Notes: a model not told the origin generated them from the sequence alone. DNA of 64,000 nucleotides from Locusta migratoria (GCA_026315105.1 CM048744.1:363321168-363385167), one strand, 5' to 3'. Shown: positions 33,900 through 44,654, counted from the stretch's first letter. Made by a program: numbers and translations.

Positions 33900-35430
33900 G
33901 TCACGCGCTTCTACACTGAAGAGGGTCCATGGATTCATGAGGTTGTCTCCATGCCAGTACATGTCCAACCTGTCTAATATCGTGTAGGGCCCTCCGAGAG
34001 CAAGCAGAAGTCCCGCAATACGACTTGATTTAGACTCGTGGCCGAGGGGACTGAGGCGCTCCAGTCACGGTCTGCACGGCCACTACGGTCGGGGGTTCAA
34101 ATCCCCCCTCGGGCATGGATATTTGTGCCGTCCTTAGGATTAGCTAGTTCATAAGTAGTTTGTAAGTTTAGGGACTGATGACCCCGTAGTTAAGCTCTAT
34201 AAGCTGTACAAACATTTGGACATTTGAACTTAGACTCAACAAAAGTCTGAAGTAGTGCTGGTGGGAATTCACATCCGCATGCTATAACAGCTGTCCATAA
34301 ATTCGTAAGAGTAGGAGAGGGCGGAGATCTCTTCTGAACAATTCGTTGCAAGACATATCAGATATGCTCAGTAATGTTCATATCTGGGGAGTTTTGTTGC
34401 CAGCGGAGGTGTATAATCTCAGAAGAGCGTTCCTGGAGCGACTCTGTAGCAATTCCGGGCGTGTTCTGCTGGAATTGTGAAGTCCGTTGGCATGCATAAT
34501 GGACGTGAATGGATGCAGTTGATCAGCCTGGATGCGTACGTACCTGTCACCTGTCAGAGTAGTATCTAGGCGTATCAGGGGTCCCATATCACTCCAACTA
34601 CACACATCCGACACCATTACAGAGCCTTCACTAGCATGAGCAGACCCCTGCTGACGTGCAGGGTCCATGGATTCATGAGGTTGTCTCCATGCCAGTACAT
34701 GTCCAACCGTTAGATATAATTGGAAACGAGACTCGTCAGACCAGCCAATATATCCAGTCATCAACCGTCTAGTATCGGTGATTCCGGGCCCAGGAGAGAC
34801 GTAAAGCGTTGTGTTGTGCAGTCAGCAATGGCACACGAGTGGACCTTCGGCTCAGAAAGCCCGTATCGATGATATTTCATTGAATGATTCGCACGCTGAC
34901 ACCTACTGTTGGCCCAGCATATAAATCCATAGCAATTTGCGGAAGGTCTGCACTTTTGTGACGTTGAACGACTCTCCCACCCCACCCACACCCCATGTAT
35001 CTCACGGTTCTTTCGTGAGTGCATGGCGAAGACCTTAGCAGTTTGGTCCCTCTAACCAAATTCATCTATCGTTGGTCACGTTCTTGCAGGATCTTTTTCC
35101 GGTCGCATATGTTGGAGATTTGATTTTTTAACAGATTCCATATATTCACAGTGCACTCGTTAAATGGCCGAACGCGAAAATATCCAACTCATCTCTACCC
35201 CGGATTTGCTATGTCTGATCTCTCGTGCGCCGACTATTACACCACGTTCAAAGTCACTTTTAAATCCTGATAATCTGCCATTGTAACAGCTGTAACCGAT
35301 CTAAAGCCTGCCATCCCTTGTCTTATACAGGCGTTGCCGGCCCTAGCACCGTTCTTTGAGTGTTTGCATATGTTCTTGTTTGCATGCACAGGCCTATACC
35401 AATTTCTTTGGATCTTCAGTGTAAGGGGTG
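33900..35430 (-). mobile_element. Tc1-like element, family B (copy 2)
   Basis: The minus strand reads IGWSDESRFQLYLTVGHVLA (first catalytic Asp intact in SDESR), WRQPHESMDPARQQGSAH, GSVMVSDVCSWSDMGPLIRL, TTLTGDRYVRIQADQLHPF, then a decayed C-terminal part. Further right come the N-terminal region and the terminal block CCTATACCAATTTCTTTGG. A SINE interrupts it at 34038-34229. At 33924-33971 a second copy of an internal coding block (also 34658-34706) sits out of order at the element's 3' side, so this end is rearranged. Confidence 0.85.
34038..34229 (+). mobile_element. tRNA-headed SINE (copy j)
   Basis: Head starts GTGGCCGAGGGGACTGAGG (the first few bases are missing), with B box GGGGGTTCAAATCCC, body and tail. 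Target duplication TTAGACTC at 34030-34037 and 34230-34237 inside the Tc1 element. Confidence 0.95.
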
Positions 35431-35439
35431 TGAATAGCG

Positions 35440-36115
35440 GAAGATGTTAAGTGATCTCTGTAAAGAATAGGAAGATGCCATGTCCTCGTGTGTGACGGCG
35501 TTACTAGGACCAGACGTAATGCGAAAGTGGCCTCATTTGTGGGCCTCAATTTGACTGGCTCGTCGAATGGTGCAATATCCAGGTTTGTGGGGCATTCCGG
35601 TATGACAGTAGTCCGATGTCAGGCCGCATGGGAACGTACTCGTCCTCAAGGGTTTGGCGGAAGAGGGGTCGCTATATTGTCCACCATAACTTCGTAACTC
35701 AATGGTGTCTGCTACTGGTAATAGAGTTAAAGTAGTCGACCCTTACAACAATCCCTGTTATGTTGTATCATTGATCTGAAACTAAACTAAAGAAATTACT
35801 ATCCCATCCGTAGGATGCTCCAACACGAAACCCGTCGTTTCAGGTGATGTCATGGTCGGCAAGCATGGACGTGTCATTCTCTCAATGTTTTGAAGGAACA
35901 GAGTAGTGTGACTATTCTTAAAATAGTGAGCCATTTGCCGTGTCTCCAGTTCATGGCTGGTAGTGACTAAGGTAAATACGACGGTGAAGTGGTACATTCC
36001 GGACATTCTGCGTTCTCATGTGTCACCACTCATTCGACGATATTATGGTGCCATTTTAACAGGACAATGTTTGTCTACGCCTTACACTTATCTCTGTGAA
36101 CTGTCTGCGTTATTT
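35440..36115 (+). mobile_element. Tc1-like fragment, family E (tentative)
   Basis: The plus strand contains a helix-turn-helix-like stretch (NLTGSSNGAISRFVGHSGMT followed by VVRCQAAWERTRP) and, 500 bases on, a short block around AACAGGACAATG that would correspond to QQDN. The order fits a Tc1 transposase with much of the centre lost, but no catalytic residue is certain. Confidence 0.45.
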
Positions 36116-36329
36116 TGTACAGTAGAGTCTCTATAATCCGACTCTTCGTCAGTTCGAACAACGAGCTGAGATCACAGGACGTGGACGGGTGGGACCACTT
36201 CAAGTGAACAGTTCGAAAAACAGAAAGACAGAAAACGACGCTGAAAAGTTAATCTACAGACGATAGAAAATTGAAATTTGTAGACATTGTTTATCTTACA
36301 CTGTAGGCATCAGCGATTTTTCATTATTC

Positions 36330-36720
36330 CCCTCCCTAAGGGGGTGAAATAGGAGATGAATGGTTTTTTGAAAATACGTACATATTAACGCAATTTTGAA
36401 ACAAGAAATACGAAGCATCTGATTTCGTGCTTTGGCTGGAATTTTAAAAACACGTGTTTCGATATTTTTGGAAATTCAACCATCAAACGGGTGGAATAAG
36501 GGAAAAAATCATTTAAGAGTGCTACTAAGACTATTTTGATGCTAGGAATTCGAAAATTTGGATTTGGAACCATGGTTAGAATTTTAAAAAATGTGTTTCG
36601 AGATGGTTTGAATTCTACCATCAATGGTTCCATAGAGGGGTGGCAAGTTGTAGCAAAATACTTGATGAGGAAAGCATTTTTAGAGCTAAATCTATGAAAA
36701 TATATATTTAGAAGTAGAAA
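36330..36720. repeat. Diverged short tandem duplication
   Basis: Blocks TTAGAATTTTAAAAA.TGTGTTTCGA and the following .GG..T..ATTC.ACCATCAA block recur about 125 bases apart (36438 and 36571). Internal homology makes the minus-strand ORF here repetitive. No coding function is supported. Confidence 0.55.
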
Positions 36721-36769
36721 CAACCAATGCAGACCATCCAGTCTACGCATGCGAAGCAGCGGGAATTAC

Positions 36770-37640
36770 GCTAGTTTTTATTTATTCGATTATAATTTAT
36801 TTTCCAGATACTCGTAGTATAAGAAAGACCCGACAATGCGTACCTTCCGACAGTTTCTGAATTTTGTAAAGTATTAATTTTTATAAACAAAACAATAACT
36901 AAATGAGTGAGCACGCCCTCGAGAACATTCTTTCCCGCCAATATCGCGCGTAAGAGGCTCTCTGTTCTGGCGGACGTAGCTCACTCCCGTCTCCGCTAGC
37001 GTGACGAAAGAATCGTGCCGAAGCATGGAATGAGTTATACGCGTTTCAACGCTCGATTAGCATCAGAGAAACGTGCCGTAATAATCCATTTTACGTAACT
37101 AAAGTTCTGTTGTATCTGTGTAATTTTGCGAATTGATACACCTATTGTATTCGAATGCAGTTGTTTGTAGTTTGCTACTTTACTGCGACAGAATTAAACA
37201 GGCTGGCATCCCTAAAAAACTGTATTGCATTATCAGTTTATAACAGAGCCTACAGAACCAAAGCTTTTTGGTTTCAATGCAACTCAACGGATCTGCGACC
37301 TGAGCGTCATCCATCTGTGCTGGGACAACACCTGAGAAGAAATTAGGTTCGTGAAAAACTTCGTAAGAGAGTTTATGCCTTTTATTCTGACGCGATTAAA
37401 GATATCTACGCCCCACACGTGTTCTGCATCGCTAGTTCAAATAGAGACAGGTGTACGTAGGTCGTGGTAACACGATTGAGGGAAAGGGGACAGAAAAGGA
37501 AAGGATGTGTTGTTTAAAGTGGAATCTGTAAAACTTTAGGACAGTCGACTTCACATAACATCTCTGACGTACTAGCTGACATGAACTTTGTTCCACCAAG
37601 TATGCACACTCCTGATTCTACGACCCTAGTAAACTCGTAG
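36770..37640. other. No recognised feature
   Basis: AT-rich with small ORFs only. Nothing assignable. Confidence 0.45.
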
Positions 37641-37644
37641 TTGT

Positions 37645-37765
37645 CTCTAGGTTAGGAGTGCTATGGAGTGATTCGAGGAGCATAGTGGCGAGTTGCAATC
37701 AATAAGCTCGCTCCCCCAACACACCAGCTCTGAAACCGATCGAACACATTTGAGATGTGTAATTC
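37645..37765 (+). mobile_element. Tc1-like fragment, family F
   Basis: The block ATGGAGTGATTCGAGGAGCA to ACCGATCGAACACATTTGAG encodes a decayed SPxxxALKPIEHI, the Tc1 segment containing the last catalytic Glu (usually SPDLNPIEHI). Only about 120 bases remain. Confidence 0.6.
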
Positions 37766-37843
37766 TTCAAGTTTTCCCGGCGAGGCGTTGTCATCTTGCA
37801 CAATAGTATTCTGCCGGTTATTCGCGTCTTTTCTTGCACGATA

Positions 37844-37874
37844 TTTCAACTGCGTACCTCGCAGTCTTCTTCAG
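37844..37874 (-). ncRNA. Hammerhead-ribozyme-like motif
   Basis: On the minus strand CTGAAGA (37874-37868) is followed by ACTGCG, loop AGGTA and CGCAGT, then GAAA (37847-37844). The six-base helix is perfect. Two bases on the 5' side and one on the 3' side are unpaired between helix and core boxes. No PLE coding remnant is recognised beside it. Confidence 0.35.
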
Positions 37875-38056
37875 GTGCTTCCTGATACAGATTCCAGAGT
37901 GGAACGTGTGCGTCCGCGCCGCGTCGTGCGCGCCGGCAGACTATGCGCCCACCATTTGCAGCAACAGTAGCGTCTTCTTCTGGCTGCAGCTGTTCCGACG
38001 GCTGTATGTGTAATTTACCGATCTTACGGTATGACGTTATGAATGCCCTCCAAGGT

Positions 38057-38485
38057 GTTCAAAACAGTTATTCTTTTCCTGGGCGTCAATTAATTTCTCC
38101 TGCGCTGTGGGGCGATCTTCTATCGCAGTGCGCTGTGTCGGTGATTCCCTCCGGAGTCCTCGCCCGCGAGGAGCGGCTTCATTGTTATTTTCAGGCCGCT
38201 GGTGTTCAAATTGTCGTTCTGGACCCGGTAAAGCGCGTCATCTACAGGTCCATCGTTATACTTGTGTCCCGTCTATGGTACTAGGCGCTGCGTATGCCGT
38301 CCGCGCCACGTCATGTAATCTGCGACAATCTGAACACCAGCGGCCTGAAAATATAATTGCAGCCGCTCCTGGCAGGCGAGGACTCCGAAAGGAACTCCCG
38401 ACACGGCGCACTACGGCAACAGACCGCCCCACAGCGCAAGACAAATTATTGGCGCCCAGGAAAAGATAAAATTTTCTGAACAACT

Positions 38486-38490
<5 letters not shown>
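38057..38490. repeat. Inverted repeat (foldback), arms about 160 bases
   Basis: Left arm 38057-38217 and right arm 38325-38490 pair over TCTTTTCCTGGGCG, GCGCTGTGGGGCG, CGGAGTCCTCGCC and CAGGCCGCTGGTGTTCA. The spacer is about 107 bases. A poly(T) tract (38488-38525) adjoins the right arm. Overlapping GC-rich ORFs on both strands are a by-product. Confidence 0.8.
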
Positions 38491-38529
<39 letters not shown>

Positions 38530-38530
<1 letters not shown>

Positions 38531-38931
38531 TTAATATTCCGTAAAAATAACACTTTTCAAATATTTAATTTTATTTAAACTGTTTTCAAGAAGTTGTAAT
38601 TTCAGTTGCAAAAATGAACCCACTTAGTGTAGATAACATTTGTAAACCCGATATTTTCGAAAAATATCGTTGTCCTGTAATTACACCCGAACCTAGCAAT
38701 ATTCGAACACTTTTCTCGAACAACTAAATATTCTATACTGCTTTATCTGATTTCTTAGACAACTGCAAGATCCCCCCCCCCCCTCTGGTATACTAAATCC
38801 AGTTACAAACAAACAACAATTAGTAAAATCATGATTTTCACCTAAATTAGTTACGTAATAATTATTCGTCGATTTGCGGGTGTATGACTAACGACCAGTC
38901 ACATGCCGCTAATGCTGGACAAAGAAGTGTA
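38530..38931. other. No recognised feature
   Basis: AT-rich spacer with a short C homopolymer near 38774. No element identified. Confidence 0.5.
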
Positions 38932-39130
38932 GCCGGCCGTGGTGGCCGAGGGGATTGAGGCGCTTCAGTCACGATCCGGACGGCCACTACGGTCGGGGGT
39001 TCGAATTCCCCCTCGGGCATGGATATTTGTGCCGTCCTAGTTCGTAAGTAGTTCATAAGTTGTTTGTAAGTTTAGGGACTGATGACCCCGTAGTTAAGTC
39101 CCATAAGCTTTACAAACATTTGAACATTTT
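38932..39130 (+). mobile_element. tRNA-headed SINE (copy k)
   Basis: Full length: head GCCGGCCGTGGTGGCCGAGG, B box GGGGGTTCGAATTCC, body TTAGGGACTGATGACCCCG, end ACAAACATTTGAACATTT. Flanking duplication not clear. Confidence 0.9.
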
Positions 39131-39134
39131 TGGA

Positions 39135-39710
39135 TGAAGTCGTTGCGATCTCTCCTAACTCAATGTGGCCCACAATTGTAAGTGGTCTTTGATGTCGAGC
39201 ACAAGCAAAGAGGCGGAGTTGACGTCCGATCTGTTCTCACACGTGGTCAATCGAGCACAGATTCTGGATTTTGCTGCTGGCAAATACCTGTATACGGGAG
39301 CGGGATATGCCGCATTATAGAAACTGTCGGATTACTGGATTTTAATGAAATATAATGTTTTTTTAATATTTATACTTTTACTGAAGAAATTAAAGATAAA
39401 TTATATGTAAAACACAAATCTCATGTAAAAAGTACTTCATGTACATCATTATAGCAATAAATGTATTAATTGAAAAACAAATCAAAGTTTTTAATGTAGT
39501 ATTCGTTTTTACGTACAGCTTCATCCATAGGCATTTACTGTGATATGAAATCGTCAGTCTTTGTTTCTCCAAGATCAAACAGATTTCCAAAGCTTTCTCC
39601 TGCAGCCTCCTTAAAACTAAACTATCAGCTGCTCCCTCGACGTTTTCCTTAGTCCACGTGACACGTATTAAATAAACTCACAGCATCGCTATGTCGTACA
39701 GTCTGTACTG
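39135..39710. other. No recognised feature
   Basis: No identifiable element. The AT-rich centre carries only incidental short ORFs. Confidence 0.5.
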
Positions 39711-39766
39711 GCAAAATTGATTATAAGAGGTAATCTGTCTTATGCTGACTGCAATTAAGAGGTTTA

Positions 39767-39825
39767 TTTTTACACCAGACGCGTTTCGCTTTTTTATTTT
39801 AATAGCATCTTCTGTGGTCTGTAAA
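39767..39825 (-). ncRNA. Hammerhead-like fold (left arm)
   Basis: Minus strand: TTTAC-AG-ACCA, then CAGAAGA, an AT-rich hairpin bounded by GC, GAAA, CGCGTC, and TGGT-GTAAA. ACCA/TGGT and TTTAC/GTAAA form a stem I; ACGCGT after GAA is self-complementary, as in hammerheads with a minimal stem III that act as dimers; GTC is a typical cleavage triplet. The box reads CAGAAGA, not CUGANGA, so a key U is replaced and self-cleavage is unlikely. Confidence 0.45.
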
Positions 39826-40254
39826 TGATACAAAGGTTTGTACAATTTGTTTTTGATAAATAGATTAAAAACAGTTAAAAAAACATTTTGCACGTTAGGC
39901 CTAAGTGTTTTTAATTTAATATTCGGTCTACTCACGGTGTTGATGTCTCTTCTTTACATGTTACTACTGTTTCTCCGTCTTGTTGGCTGGAGTTCGTTTT
40001 TTTCTGGCGAGTGTTTCAGGGCTGTGTACAGCACTTTTCGTGTGTTTTTGTGTCGTTTTTTTTTTCCTTTTCATCTCAGCACATCACAGCACTTCACTTT
40101 TTGAAATGTATACTGATTACATATCGCCTGTTATATGTGGAATGCCTGTCTGATCATTGTGTGGCTATGTTTTCGTGTGTTCATTTGTTTTTCGTTTGGT
40201 CTGTGAGTGTTGCCAACGTTACATATTTATAATATAAATACGACTTCATTCTAC

Positions 40255-40264
40255 ATTAGTGTGT

Positions 40265-40354
<90 letters not shown>

Positions 40355-40448
40355 CAGAGAGAAAGAGATTTTTTTTTTACCGTAACAGGGTGTTAAGATG
40401 TTTTTTCAGATGAGTAAACGCAGGTTTTAATGGCAACATGAGTGAGTG

Positions 40449-40521
<73 letters not shown>

Positions 40522-40590
40522 AATATTTGATTCAATGAACAGGGTGTTAAGATGTTTTTTCAGATGAGTAAATGCAGGTTTAACTGGGTT
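40255..40590. repeat. Tandem duplication of a GT/GA microsatellite unit
   Basis: Each of two units has (GT)n then (GA)n (about 40259-40352 and 40446-40517) followed by AACAGGGTGTTAAGATG, TTTTTTCAGATGAGTAAA and a GCAGGTTT block. The units are about 160-175 bases apart. Confidence 0.9.
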
Positions 40591-40810
40591 GTAATGGTGG
40601 AGGGGGGGGAGGAGGTGAGGGTATCGTGATTTGTGTTTTTATGAAAGGGGGTTGACTCTCATAATGTTTATATTTATGTTAGGTGGTCAATAAGCTTGAA
40701 AAGTGTGTTGTTTGCTAGATTGGTTTGGTCGTTTCTGAGATGTTTCTTTACTGTTATTGTTTTTTGTTAATGATATTTATCAAAAACAAATTGTACAAAC
40801 CTTTGTATCA

Positions 40811-40867
40811 TTTACAGACCACAGAAGATGCTTTTGAAATAAAATAGCGAAACGCGTCTGGTGTAAA
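40811..40867 (+). ncRNA. Hammerhead-like fold (right arm)
   Basis: Same layout as 39767-39825 on the plus strand: TTTACAGACCA, CAGAAGATGC, an A-rich loop closed by GC, GAAACGCGTC and TGGTGTAAA. Both stem I halves are conserved even though the two arms differ in the loop, which suggests the fold was once under selection or was copied recently. Confidence 0.45.
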
Positions 40868-40965
40868 AATAAACATCTTAATTGCAGTCAGCATAAGAGA
40901 GATTACCTCTTATAGTCAATTTTAACAGCTGCTGCGGAATATGGCCGCACAACCAAACATTGTAC

Positions 40966-41290
40966 AGGCAAAGTTTACTACTCTACTGAAGAAACCATGT
41001 TTACAAAGCGTCTTTAATTAATGGATACTCTTTCCTGTCACTGTTTTTGCTGTTCAAATTCTGCACCTCGATTTTATTATAATATCATAAATGGTAACAC
41101 GTCCAACGCCAGCAAATGAAGCGTTAATTTGTTAATAATTTCGATTTCTTCAACCAAATTCAATGTCCTGTGTTTGTTTTTCACTATCTCCTCCTTGAGT
41201 CATATTGCAGGAAAGATATGAAACACTCTTGAACATTATCACAGTCAAGTTAAAGAGGGTACAAATTCGATTGCACATTGTACGCAAAAA
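40966..41290. other. No recognised feature
   Basis: AT-rich spacer. Confidence 0.5.
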
Positions 41291-41468
41291 TCAACAGCCC
41301 TAGACTTACAAACTACTCGAACTGATGACTGATGATCCCACAGTTAAGTTCCATAAGCTTTACAAACATTTGAACATGTCCGAAGGAAGACTCGAACCCC
41401 CGATGTGAAGCAACCGCGCGCGCCGCAGCCAGGTGCCTTAGAGCCCTCGGCCTTTTCACCCCGGCCAT
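41291..41468 (-). mobile_element. tRNA-headed SINE with inverted body (copy l)
   Basis: The head (about 41383-41468, with B-box complement GACTCGAACCCCCGAT) lies on the minus strand, and so does the start CTAGACTTACAAACTACT. The segment between them (about 41318-41380: GACTGATGATCCCACAGTTA through ACAAACATTTGAACA) reads as the plus-strand body and tail. The copy is therefore internally rearranged. Confidence 0.75.
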
Positions 41469-41699
41469 TTGTTTGAGAGCCAAACTTTCATTACCAGAGG
41501 TGTTTGATATGTGCAACTTGTCTATTATTCACATCTCTCATCGCACTTCAGTTTTACTGGCATTTTCATTTCTGAGATGACAAATTGTCGTGCATAAGGA
41601 ATAGTGGAAGGAAGATTGTAGCGGCGAAGAGAGTGAAAAACATCACTCAAACTGGAGCTGTCGGATAAGATTAGCGGAGACAAAAATGCTTCTCATGTG

Positions 41700-42990
41700 G
41701 TCAATTCATACAAGTATGTGCCTCATGTGAAATGGGATGGGTAGCAGATGAAATATTTTGGTACCATAAGAGTTACTAGAAGATTTGAAAAAATAATATT
41801 GTAACAGTGTATTATTGTTATTTTGACCATGTGTTACCGAAATTTTTACGATACTGGTATGGAAAGAGAGTACAAGGCACTACCAGAAGAGCATCCAAAC
41901 AATCATAAAAAATTATAAAAGATGTGATTTTCTTATACAGGGTATTACAAAAAGGTACGGCCAAACTTTCAGGAAACATTCCTCACACACAAAGAAAGAA
42001 AATATGCTATATGGACATGTGTCCGGAAATGCTTAATTTCTATGTTAGAGCTCATTTTATTACTTCTCTTCAAATCACATTAATCAGGGAGTGGAAATGC
42101 ACAGCAACAGAAACTACCAGCGTGACTTACAGGAAATGTTCAAAATGTCCTCCGTTAGCGAGGTTACATGCATCCACGCTCCGTCGCATGGAATCCCTGA
42201 TGCTCTGATGCAGCCCTGGAGAATGGCGTATTGTATCACAGTCGTCCACAATACGAGCACGAAGAGTGTCTACATTTGGTACCGGGGTTGCGTAGACAAG
42301 AGCTTTCAAATGCCCCCATAAATGAAAGTCAAGAGGGTTGAGGTCAGGAGAGCGTGGAGTTCATGGAATTGGTCCGCCTTTACCAATCCATCGGTCACCG
42401 AATCTGTTGTTGAGAAGCGTACGAACACGTTTGCTGAAATGTGCAGGAGCTCCATCGTGCATGAACCACATGTTGTGTCATACTTGTACATACTAACGAA
42501 CCAATTTGGTATTTTGACAATTGTCTGCACGAATTATTTCAATTTACAATTAAAGAGAAATACTAAAATGAGCACTAACATGGAAATTAAGCGTTTCCGG
42601 ACACATGTCCACATAGCACATTTTCTTTCATTGCTCCTGTGTGAGGAATGATTCCTGAAAGTTTGGCCGTACCTTTTTGTAACACCCTGCATATGTCAAG
42701 ATTCAGCCTGTAAAACCACGTGCACTGAACGAGTTACTTTGTGTAGATTTATACAGACCTTAGCCAGAAGGGGAACTGGGAGGACATGCAGCTTCGTACT
42801 TGTGGATGTGTCCACTAAATATGTGCATCTGTATGCAACCAACCTTACTATGACGATGCACTAAGGTGGAAGATATAATTAGCAAAGAACGAAAAAAAGT
42901 CACACTGTCATAGTTCACAACATACAGCCATTGTAAGACAAAATTTGATGGGAAGAAAACTGTAGAAACAATCTTGAAATTTAAAAATAA
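41700..42990 (+). pseudogene. LTR-retrotransposon integrase remnant, interrupted
   Basis: After the mariner-like insert the plus strand reads VKPRALNELLCVDLY, then in another frame FVLVDVSTKYVHLYATN, resembling the integrase core around the first catalytic Asp (CVDLYGPLP and a following VVDVFSKY in gypsy-group elements). To the left (about 41800-41937) RRASKQS and IIKDV fit the preceding zinc-finger linker. The insertion at 41938-42689 separates the parts. No LTRs are recognised. Confidence 0.5.
41938..42689 (-). mobile_element. Mariner-like element, short deleted copy with clear TIRs
   Basis: Terminal inverted repeats of about 105 bases: CAGGGTATTACAAAAAGGTA at the left, its inverted CAGGGTGTTACAAAAAGGTA at the right, continuing through ACGGCCAAACTTTCAGGAA to GCTTAATTTC. 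On the minus strand the interior encodes only the C-terminal transposase: MWFMHDGAPAHF (second catalytic Asp), WIGKGGPIP, a stop, TPRSPDLNPLDFHLWGHL (third Asp), LKALVYATPV and the end GGHFEHFL. The N-terminal half is deleted. Same transposase family as 12905-14230. Confidence 0.9.
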
Positions 42991-43247
42991 CAGCCAGAAA
43001 GAACCGTGGAGCCATAGACATCAGGCGTCTACTGCAACACGAACAGTGTTTACGTTGTGCGGGTTGCAGCGAACTTGGCTCCGATGGAATGAACGCCGAG
43101 GTAAATACGAGTTCCGGAACTTTACCACCAGGCAGCGGGAACGATGACGGTAGAGGTCGTTGACGTACCGCACCTCTTTCTGCATCCTCAGTGTCACGTT
43201 CCAGAAATATGGCCGCATGTGTCTTGCCGCGAGGCAGCCATTTAGGT

Positions 43248-43302
43248 CAAAAAAAAAAAAAAAAAAAAAATAAAAATAAAAATAAAAAAAAAAAAAAAAT
43301 AG
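43248..43302. repeat. A-rich tract with AAAAT units
   Basis: A-homopolymer stretches with interspersed T, just before RTE copy E. Confidence 0.9.
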
Positions 43303-43317
43303 AGCAAATACTACTTT

Positions 43318-44300
43318 GTAGTGATATCCATAGAAATTTTGACAGTGTCGACTGGAATAAGCTCTTTAAAATTCTGAAGGTAGCAGGTGTAAACTACAGG
43401 GACGGACGCGTTATACACAACTTCTACAAAAATCAGACAACGTAAGACTCGAAGGGTATGAAAGGGTTAAGACTGAAGAAAGGCTGGGTTGTAGCATTTC
43501 ACACAATGTTATTCGGTCTCTGTATTGAGTAAAATGAAAAGTAAAGCAAGAAGAAATTTGGAGAAGGAACTAAAGGTAAGATTACAGAAATAAAAATTGC
43601 GATTTTTCGATGACATAGTAATTCTTTCAGAGACAGCAAGAATAACTGAACGGAACAGAGAGTGTATAAGGAGCGTATAAGATGAACACTAACAAGAGCA
43701 AAACAAGGGTAATGGAATGTAGTCTAAGAAAATCAGGCAATGCTGAAGGAATTAGATTAGGTAACGAGACAATACATGTAGTAGCTGAGTATTGTTATGT
43801 GGGTAGAAAAATAACTTCTGATGGCCGAAATAGGTCAGATATAAAATGAAGACTGGCTATGGGAAGAAAAGCATTTCCGAAGAAAAGAAATTTGTTGAGA
43901 TAGAATACTAATTTAAGTGATAGGAAGTCATGTTTGAAGGCATTTGTCTGGAGTGTAGCCTAGTACTGGAGTGCAACTTGGACGATAAGGATTTCAGACT
44001 GAAAAATGATAGAAAATTTTGGAATTTGGTGCTTCAGGAGAATGCTGAAGAATAGCTGGGTAGATCGTGTAACTAATGAGGAGGTACTTAACAGTATTGT
44101 GGATAAAAGAAATAACCGGCAGATCTTGACTAAAATAAAGTATCGACTTGTTGGACACATTCTGAGACATCGAGGAATTGTCAACTTGGTATTAAAGTGG
44201 GTTGTTGGTTGCTGTTGTTATTCAGAGATGAAAAGTTTGCACAGAATAGAGTACCGAGGAGAGCTGCATCAAAACAATTTTTCGACTGAAGACCACAGAA
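43318..44300 (+). mobile_element. RTE LINE, 3' half (copy E)
   Basis: 5'-truncated at motif A (FDSVDWNKLFKILKVAGVNY) and running through a decayed FADD region (TTTTTCGATGACATAGTAAT at 43603), WCFRRMLKNSWVDRVTNEEV and LVGHILRHRGIVNL to GACTGAAGACCACAG. Much of the conserved GRPRDE segment is deleted. Dead. Confidence 0.9.
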
Positions 44301-44441
44301 AACACAAATTTGCTTTAAGACGTATGATTTGTAGCGACAACCATAATGCTTATCATATGAAGGCATTATAAATTGCTGTACCGTAAACCTCAAATGGTTC
44401 ACTTTGTTCTTGAGGCGTAAATATTTGAAAACAAAATACTT

Positions 44442-44644
44442 GCCGCGGCGGAGTGGCCGAGCGTTCTGATGTGCCTCGCTGCGGAGCGCGCGGTTCCACG
44501 CCGTCGGAGGTTCGAGTCCTCCCTCGGGCATGGGTGTTTGTGTTGTCCTTAGAATAAGTTAGTTTAAGTAGTTTGGAAGCCAAGAAACTGATGACCAACG
44601 TAGGTAAGTCCCTTAGATTTACAAACATTTGAACACTTTTGAAT
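44442..44644 (+). mobile_element. tRNA-headed SINE (copy m)
   Basis: Head GCCGCGGCGGAGTGGCCGAG, then GCTGCGGAGCGCGCGGTT as in the GT-rich subfamily, and B box GGAGGTTCGAGTCC. Target duplication AAATACTT at 44434-44441 and 44645-44652. Confidence 0.95.
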
Positions 44645-44654
44645 AAATACTTTT

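Larger units (their letters stand above)
39715..40965. mobile_element. PLE-terminal-like element with inverted arms
   Basis: The left arm (39715-39900) and right arm (40780-40930) are inverted copies of each other and are related to the compact palindrome at 20504-20983. Both start with a TATAAGAG(G/A)TAATC block, contain the hammerhead-like core, and continue to an ACAAATTGTACAAACC-type block. The right end adds TGCTGCGGAATATGGCCGCA and ACCAAACAT. The 900-base interior holds two GT/GA microsatellites and no identifiable ORF. Assignment to PLEs rests on the ribozyme-like cores and is inference. Confidence 0.6.

Noticed and set aside
36119..36260. Possible pogo/Tigger terminal repeat (ACAGTAGAGTCTCTATAATC)
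   Set aside because: The start resembles pogo-type ends, but there is no second end, no transposase and no target TA that can be verified.
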